A stretch of DNA of 9,818 bases from Nocardiopsaceae bacterium. Lineage in GTDB: Bacteria; Actinomycetota; Actinomycetes; Streptosporangiales; Streptosporangiaceae. How positions within the stretch are numbered: position 1 is the first letter of the stretch; each line of letters opens with the position of its first letter. Under the pieces are notes generated by a model. It did no database searches and was not told the origin of the DNA. It worked only from the letters and a program-made list of their open reading frames with translations. The DNA lies in NCBI GenBank assembly GCA_031254715.1, contig JAIRTY010000707.1, positions 1 to 9,818 on the forward strand, written 5' to 3'. A program made the position numbers and the translations under genes. Of this stretch, positions 5,492 through 9,818 are shown piece by piece.

Positions 5492-6350
5492 GGGCGGCCC
5501 GGGCGGCCGCTGAGCGCGACATCACCAGGCTCATGATGTGCTCGCGGTGGCGCGCGAAGCGCTCGTCGCCCTTGCTGGTGATCTGGTCGCGCGGCCGCGG
5601 CAGCGCCACGTCCACGATCTCGGTCACCGTGCCCGGCGACGCGGACAGTACCACGATCCGGTCGGCCAGGTAGATCGCCTCGTCGATGTCGTGGGTGACG
5701 AAGACGACCGTGACGCTGAACTCCTCCCGCAGCGCCAGGATCAGGTCCTCAAGCTCGAACCGGGTCTGCGCGTCCACCGAGGCGAACGGCTCGTCCATGA
5801 GCAGCAGCTCCGGGTGGCAGGCGAGCGCCCGGGCGATCGCGACCCGCTGCTGCATCCCGCCCGACAGCTGCCACGGGTATTGCCGGCCGACATCGGCCAG
5901 GCTGACCGACCGCAGCACCTCCTCGATCCTGGCCGCCCGGGCGGCCCGGTCCACGCCCCTCACCTTGAGCGGCAGCGCCACGTTGCGGCTCACGGTCAGC
6001 CACGGGTAGAGGGACCGGCTGTAGTCCTGGAACACCACGCCCACCTGGTCGGGGACCCGCCGCAGCGGAGCGCCCTCGAACCGCGCCTCACCGGAGGTCG
6101 GTGCCGCCAGCCCGGCCATGCACCGCAGCAGCGTCGTCTTGCCCGCCCCGCTGGGGCCCACCACGCAGACGAACTCGCCCCGCCCGACATCGAAGGTGAC
6201 CTCGCCGAGCGCGACCCGCTCGGCCGACCCCCCGGCCCGGTACGCCTTCCGCACCGAGTGCAGCGACACCACCGGGGCACCGGCCGCCGGGGTTCCCCCG
6301 GCAGCGGCCCCGGACCGGCCCGGGGGCTGGCTCCGCGACACCCGGCTCAC
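5481..6350 (-). CDS. ABC transporter ATPase, nitrate/sulfonate/taurine (SsuB/TauB) type
   Basis: The cytoplasmic ATPase that powers the importer made with the two permeases and lipoprotein upstream. The 289-residue product has every required motif: Walker A GPSGAGKT (65-72), Q-loop Q108 within VVFQDYSRSLYPWLTV, signature LSGGMQQR (162-169), Walker B LLLMDE (182-187), D-loop SVDA (191-194) and switch His H220 in VTHDIDEA. The sequence around the Q-loop and the ...LSASPGTVTEI strand are typical of the SsuB/TauB/NrtD group. The GTG at 6350 is chosen because it overlaps the permease stop in a GTGA tetranucleotide and has a GGAGGG site 6 bases upstream (complement of 6357-6362). The same frame stays open into the permease gene, but that is a GC-rich artefact. 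A GTG at 6341 is a less likely alternative. Residues 1-25 are a low-complexity extension before the ABC domain. The next gene, the SDR, is 30 bases downstream. Confidence 0.95.
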   Translation of the reverse strand: MSRVSRSQPPGRSGAAAGGTPAAGAPVVSLHSVRKAYRAGGSAERVALGEVTFDVGRGEFVCVVGPSGAGKTTLLRCMAGLAAPTSGEARFEGAPLRRVPDQVGVVFQDYSRSLYPWLTVSRNVALPLKVRGVDRAARAARIEEVLRSVSLADVGRQYPWQLSGGMQQRVAIARALACHPELLLMDEPFASVDAQTRFELEDLILALREEFSVTVVFVTHDIDEAIYLADRIVVLSASPGTVTEIVDVALPRPRDQITSKGDERFARHREHIMSLVMSRSAAARAARRD

Positions 6351-7138
6351 CGCTTGCCCTCCGTTGCCCTGGCGCCGTAATGCCAGTGCAGCACCCAGTG
6401 CTCGGCCAGCACGAACGCCAGGTTGAGCACGGTCCCGATCAGCGCCAGCACGATGATCCCTGTCCACATATCCACGAACGAGAAATTCTGCTGGGCAGTG
6501 AGGATGAAATAGCCGATGCCGCCGGTGGAGGCGACGATCTCGCTCACCACCATCAGGATGATCGATACCTGCAGGCTGTTGCGCAGGCCGGCCACGATCT
6601 GCGGCCCGGCGGCCGGCAGCACCACTGAGCGGACCATGGCGGGCCCTGACAGGCCGAGCACGCGCGCGCTGTCCAGCTTCACCGGATCCACCCCGTTCAT
6701 TCCGTCCAGCGTGTTGAGCAAGGTGGGCCACACCGCGGCGAACGCGATGATGACGACCTTCATGGCGAAGCCGATGCCGAAGATCGTCATGATGGCCGGG
6801 ACCAGCACCGGGGTCGGCAGCACGTACAGGAAGTAGACGAACGGGGACGTGGCCTCCCGCACCCTCCGCAGGCTCCACAGCAGCGCCCCGATGCCGATCC
6901 CGGCGACGGCGGCGATCGCGTAGCCGAGCGCGAAGTGCGCCAGGCTGGACGCGAGCTGCTGCTTGGCGCTGCCAGCGAACCACAGCTGGTAGAGCCGCCG
7001 CAGGATGGTCTCAAGCGGCGGGAAGAACGGCGAGGTGCTGCCCGCCGATGTCACCCACCAGGCGGCGGCGAGCACCGCGAACAGCCACAGCCCGGTCAGT
7101 GCCCGGGCCGGGCGGGCCAGCCATTGTCGCATGATCAT
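6347..7138 (-). CDS. ABC transporter permease, SsuC/TauC type (second of two)
   Basis: Inner-membrane channel subunit of 263 residues with about six helices (roughly 13-31, 66-90, 100-121, 125-145, 186-204 and 225-248). The binding-protein-dependent permease coupling loop is present at 156-176 (DSARVLGLSGPAMVRSVVLP), the EAA-type motif that docks onto the ATPase. The ATG at 7138 overlaps the stop of the other permease (ATGA, 7135-7138), and GGAG lies 6-7 bases upstream. A second in-frame ATG at 7132 is possible. The end LAEHWVLHWH closely resembles the end of the first permease (LAERRVLHWH), showing the two are paralogues. Together they probably form a heterodimeric channel, unlike the homodimer made by the single permease of the SsuABC and TauABC systems. 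The 3' end overlaps the ATPase start by 4 bases. Confidence 0.93.
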   Translation of the reverse strand: MIMRQWLARPARALTGLWLFAVLAAAWWVTSAGSTSPFFPPLETILRRLYQLWFAGSAKQQLASSLAHFALGYAIAAVAGIGIGALLWSLRRVREATSPFVYFLYVLPTPVLVPAIMTIFGIGFAMKVVIIAFAAVWPTLLNTLDGMNGVDPVKLDSARVLGLSGPAMVRSVVLPAAGPQIVAGLRNSLQVSIILMVVSEIVASTGGIGYFILTAQQNFSFVDMWTGIIVLALIGTVLNLAFVLAEHWVLHWHYGARATEGKR

Positions 7139-7962
7139 GCCTGGCTCCGCTGGCTCTCGTGCCAGTGCAGGACCCGGCGCTCGGCGAGGGCGAAGCCGCC
7201 CGCCAGCACCACCCCGAGCAGGCCGGCGACCAGGATGTAGGAATACATGATCGGGTAGGCGGTGGGACCGGAGTTCTCGGCGGTCAGGATCTGCAGCCCC
7301 ACCCCGCTGCCGCCTCCGATCAGCTCGGCAACCACGTCGAGGATGAGGGCCACCGCCGCTGACACCCGCAGCCCGGTCGCGATGAACGGGGCCGCGCTCG
7401 GCAGGACCACGACCAGGAACCGCCGCAGCCCCCGCACCTGCAGCACGGCGGCGGTGTCAAGCGAGACCGGGTCGATCGACCGCACGCCGTAGATGACCTG
7501 GATAGCCAGCGGCCAGAACACGCCGAAGGCGACGAGGACGAACTTCATCTTCAGGGTGGCACCGAACAGCAGCAGCGCGATCGGCAGGATCGCGATCACC
7601 GGGATGGTCTTGAAGAACTCGATCACCGGGATCGCACTGCGGTAGGCGAAGGCTGACAGGCCAAGCAGCGAGCCGATGACGATCGCGCACCCGCCGCCAA
7701 TCAGCAGCCCGGCCGCCCAGGCGGCCAGCGTGTCGCGCACGGCTGCCCACAGCACCGCCCCGGTGAGTTCATGCCACAGCGCCGCCAGGGTGCTGGTCAT
7801 GGACGGGAACAGGTCCGGGGTGAGCAGCCCGGAGGCGCTCAGTCCCTGCCAGAGGCCGAGCGCGGCGAGCAGCACGGCCAGCCGGGCAGCCAGCCCGTTC
7901 CGTATCAGCGTTTCGCTGGTGACCGAGGCGAGCCTGGGCGCGGCCGGGGCGGGGACTCGCAT
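7135..7962 (-). CDS. ABC transporter permease, SsuC/TauC type (first of two)
   Basis: A 275-residue inner-membrane permease. Hydrophobic segments are at about 26-44, 75-105, 110-133, 138-158, 190-215 and 238-261. The cytoplasmic coupling loop is DTAAVLQVRGLRRFLVVVLP (169-188), the EAA-like motif of NitT/TauT permeases. The N-terminal segment before helix 1 (residues 1-25) and the early GLLTPDLFPSMTSTLAALW block (46-63) are characteristic of SsuC-type proteins. The start at 7962 is 6 bases after the stop of the substrate-binding protein, so the two are cotranslated. It pairs with the next permease, with which it shares a short C-terminal motif and a 26-base stretch of DNA (7160-7185 versus 6381-6406, 23 matches). 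Substrate cannot be read from the permease alone. Confidence 0.93.
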   Translation of the reverse strand: MRVPAPAAPRLASVTSETLIRNGLAARLAVLLAALGLWQGLSASGLLTPDLFPSMTSTLAALWHELTGAVLWAAVRDTLAAWAAGLLIGGGCAIVIGSLLGLSAFAYRSAIPVIEFFKTIPVIAILPIALLLFGATLKMKFVLVAFGVFWPLAIQVIYGVRSIDPVSLDTAAVLQVRGLRRFLVVVLPSAAPFIATGLRVSAAVALILDVVAELIGGGSGVGLQILTAENSGPTAYPIMYSYILVAGLLGVVLAGGFALAERRVLHWHESQRSQA

Positions 7963-7968
7963 CCGCGG

Positions 7969-8958
7969 CTACCCTGCGGCGGCCTGGGACCAGATCATGC
8001 TGGCCGCCGGGACCGTCTTGTGGATGACCCCGAACTGGCGCATGTACCCCTCAATCTGGGTGATCGTGGCCGGGCGCAGGATCGGGTCCCAGTCGGTGGA
8101 CAGGACCTGCTTTTGCGCCACCGCCGGGCTGATCTTCAGGTACTTCGCCAGCGTCGCCTTGGCCGCTGACTGGTGGGCCTTGGCATAGGCGGTTGCCTGG
8201 TTGATGGCGGCGTGGAAAGCGGTCACGGTGCTGGCGTGCTGGCTGATGTACGAGCCCGTAGCGCCCAGGCAGGTGACCGTCCCGTGCGGGTAGAGCACCT
8301 GGTTGGGCTTGTCAATGACGGTCGCGCCCTGGGCCAGCGCCTGGCTGACGAACGGGTCCACGATCACGGCCGCCTGCACCCGGCCCTGGCTGAGCGCGGC
8401 GGGCATCTGCGGGAACGGGATCTGGACCAGCTGGAAGCTGCGTGGGCTGATGCCGGCCTGCCGGGCGAGCACCTCCACCGAGATCGAGTTCAGCGACGCG
8501 AGCTGGACGCTGGCCACCTTCTTGCCGGCCAGGTCCTTGACCGACTTGATGCCCGAGCCCTTCGCCGCCACCAGCGCGGTGGCGTCCGGGGCCGGGGCTG
8601 CGGGCTGCTGGCCGTCCACGGTGCTCACGCACTTGAGCGGGGTCCCCTTGGTGTTGACGTTGATCAGCACCGGGCTGGTGAGGAACCCGAACTGCTCCTG
8701 CCCGCTGACCATGCTGGACACGACCGCGATCGGGTTGGCCGCCGGGGTCAGGGTGGCCTTCAGCCCGTGCTTGGCGAAGAAGCCGTGGTCGACGGCCAGG
8801 AACAGGGCGACGTCGTCCGAGTAGGGGACGTAGCCGATGTTGATATGGGTGACGGACCCGCCCGATGAGCCGCCGGCCGAGCCGGACCCGCCGCTGCCGC
8901 CGCAGGCCGCTAAGCCGATGGCCAGCGCGGCGATGCCCGCCGCCGTTCTCGCATGCAT
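7969..8958 (-). CDS. NitT/TauT (SsuA/NMT1-like) substrate-binding lipoprotein
   Basis: The extracytoplasmic receptor of the importer, 329 residues. It starts with a lipoprotein signal, MHARTAAGIAALAIGLAAC, with lipobox LAAC and the lipidated Cys at 19, then a Gly/Ser-rich tether (20-35). The mature domain opens with ITHINIGYVPYSDDVALFL-like sequence (37-54) and VDHGFFAKHGLKATLTP (56-72), the standard start of the NMT1/SsuA family. QEQFGFLTSPVLI (87-99) and QGRVQAAVIVDPFVSQAL (191-208) follow. The ATG at 8958 is preferred because it gives a correct signal peptide and has GGAGG (complement of 8968-8972) 9 bases upstream. It lies 26 bases downstream of the dioxygenase gene. Family ligands include sulfonates, nitrate, taurine, thiamine precursors and aromatic acids. 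The linkage to a ring-cleaving dioxygenase favours an aromatic carboxylate, but this is inference. Confidence 0.93.
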   Translation of the reverse strand: MHARTAAGIAALAIGLAACGGSGGSGSAGGSSGGSVTHINIGYVPYSDDVALFLAVDHGFFAKHGLKATLTPAANPIAVVSSMVSGQEQFGFLTSPVLINVNTKGTPLKCVSTVDGQQPAAPAPDATALVAAKGSGIKSVKDLAGKKVASVQLASLNSISVEVLARQAGISPRSFQLVQIPFPQMPAALSQGRVQAAVIVDPFVSQALAQGATVIDKPNQVLYPHGTVTCLGATGSYISQHASTVTAFHAAINQATAYAKAHQSAAKATLAKYLKISPAVAQKQVLSTDWDPILRPATITQIEGYMRQFGVIHKTVPAASMIWSQAAAG

Positions 8959-8984
8959 GGTCAAAGACCTCCGATCCGCGCGGC

Positions 8985-9818
8985 TCACTCGCCGCTCCAG
9001 AGCCCCGTCACTGCCTGCGGTTCGTTCAGTACCTCGGTGCGCTCCAGCCGGAGCGCCTCGAGCACCGGCGCGTCGCTGAGCACGAAGAGCTCCGCGGTCT
9101 CGGCGGACTCGTGGTCCACCGCGCACCAGCTCGGCACGGCCAGCACGTCGCCCGGCCGCCAGCCGAATGCCATGCCGTCGATAACGGTCGTCCCGTGCCC
9201 GGCGAAGACAACGATGATGCTGCTCCCCACCGACCGGGTGGTGGGCGTGCGCGTCCCGGCGGCGAGCCGCCGCATCGCGCACCGCATGGTCGGCAGCGCG
9301 TCCCGCCCGTGCAGCGGGTCGGCGAACCGGAGCTCCACGTCGCCCTGCCCGGTGGCCGCCGCCATCTCGGCCAGCGCCCGGGCGGTGTGCTCCCACCGGT
9401 AGACCAGCAGCGGGGAGTGCCGCCCGGTGGCCGGCGCCGCGCTGGGGACCAGTCCCGGGTGCGCATACAGGGCGGCGCTGCGCGACCGGGCCGGGGCGGG
9501 GCGGCCGGCGTCGAGGTAGTCGGCGGCCGCTGGCTCGAAGAAGCTCGCGTCCAGGGCGTTCACCAGCGGCAGGTCGAGCCCGTCGAACCAGGCCATCGGC
9601 TCGTCCGCGCCGCTGTGGTGCTCATGCCAGGTCATGCTCGGCGTCAGCACCAGGTCGCCGCGGGACATCGGGCAGGCCTCGCCGTTCACGGTCGTCCACA
9701 CGCCCTCGCCCTGCAGCACGAACCTGATGGCGGCCGCTGAGTGCCGGTGCGCCGGGGCGCTCTCGCGCGGGTTGAGGTACTGGATGGCGCCCCACAAGGT
9801 GCCGGTCGCGAACGGGAG
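8985..9818 (-). CDS. Gentisate 1,2-dioxygenase-family bicupin enzyme (5' end outside window)
   Basis: A cytoplasmic non-heme Fe(II) ring-cleavage dioxygenase. The family opens gentisate to maleylpyruvate with O2; relatives act on salicylate or 1-hydroxy-2-naphthoate. 277 residues are visible; the family is usually about 340-380, so roughly the first 70-100 are off the right edge and no start can be assigned. The N-terminal cupin has LWGAIQYLNP then APAHRHSAAAIRFVLQGEG. Visible H24, H26 and H65 (GDLVLTPSMTWHEH) match the iron ligands, and the 39-residue spacing from the second to third His is that reported for salicylate 1,2-dioxygenase (121/160). The region MAWFDGLDLPLV (75-86) is also diagnostic. 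The second cupin (about 175-255, with GWRPGDVLAVPSWCAVDHES) lacks a His-x-His motif, as is usual for the family. It is the first visible gene of the operon, 26 bases before the substrate-binding protein. Gentisate is the default substrate; salicylate-type substrates cannot be excluded. Confidence 0.92.
   Translation of the reverse strand, partial: LPFATGTLWGAIQYLNPRESAPAHRHSAAAIRFVLQGEGVWTTVNGEACPMSRGDLVLTPSMTWHEHHSGADEPMAWFDGLDLPLVNALDASFFEPAAADYLDAGRPAPARSRSAALYAHPGLVPSAAPATGRHSPLLVYRWEHTARALAEMAAATGQGDVELRFADPLHGRDALPTMRCAMRRLAAGTRTPTTRSVGSSIIVVFAGHGTTVIDGMAFGWRPGDVLAVPSWCAVDHESAETAELFVLSDAPVLEALRLERTEVLNEPQAVTGLWSGE

Noticed and set aside
6351..6983. The ATPase reading frame stays open upstream through most of the second permease gene.
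   Set aside because: The extension is Arg/Gly-rich, overlaps a clear permease in another frame, and a GTG with a good ribosome-binding site at 6350 gives a normal ATPase N-terminus.
8894..8920. The Gly/Ser codon run in the lipoprotein gene looked like a simple repeat.
   Set aside because: It encodes the usual flexible tether after the lipidated Cys of actinobacterial lipoproteins and has no regular unit.
8959..9396. The lipoprotein reading frame stays open upstream into the dioxygenase gene.
   Set aside because: It would bury the lipoprotein signal peptide in the middle of the protein and overlap a well-supported dioxygenase; the ATG at 8958 has GGAGG in front.

Overview
The window is very GC-rich, with strong third-position G/C bias, GTG starts in several genes and dense packing. 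The protein types (DUF1707 membrane protein, actinobacterial-style CorA, NitT/TauT-type ABC operon) point to a high-GC actinomycete. The genus cannot be told from the sequence. Nearly every base is coding. No rRNA, tRNA, CRISPR array, insertion sequence or phage gene was seen.

Left part (1-3535): a CorA-type Mg2+/Co2+ transporter, cut by the left edge, runs on the + strand. It overlaps by 23 bases the end of a convergent minus-strand run. In transcription order that run is a four-TM membrane protein of unknown function (2900-3535), a stand-alone LON substrate-binding-domain protein (2212-2880), a DUF2237 protein (1776-2168) and a diacylglycerol/lipid kinase (794-1705). This looks like housekeeping sequence with envelope and lipid themes.

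Middle (3536-4694): a 239-base divergent spacer carries a good sigma70-like promoter and an AT-rich palindrome. It drives a two-gene + strand unit: a DUF1707 membrane protein and an NTF2/SnoaL-like protein, joined by a GTGA stop/start overlap.

Right part (4698-9818): a compact minus-strand operon. In transcription order it holds a gentisate-1,2-dioxygenase-family bicupin ring-cleavage enzyme (its 5' end lies beyond the right edge), a lipoprotein substrate-binding protein, two different permeases and an ATPase of the nitrate/sulfonate/taurine ABC class, and a short-chain dehydrogenase. Gaps are 30 bases or less and two junctions overlap by 4 bases, so it is very probably one transcript. The simplest reading is a module that imports an aromatic acid, or another small carboxylated or sulfonated compound, and oxidises it. 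The substrate is inferred from context only. The operon promoter, any regulator and the later gentisate-pathway genes are not in the window.

The most interesting items are the dioxygenase-plus-importer operon, its pair of diverged permeases, the palindrome at the DUF1707 promoter, a 13-base tandem duplication between the ATPase and dehydrogenase genes, and a heptad duplication just before the first membrane helix of CorA. None is clearly a new system. The aromatic-uptake operon is the best candidate for new biology.
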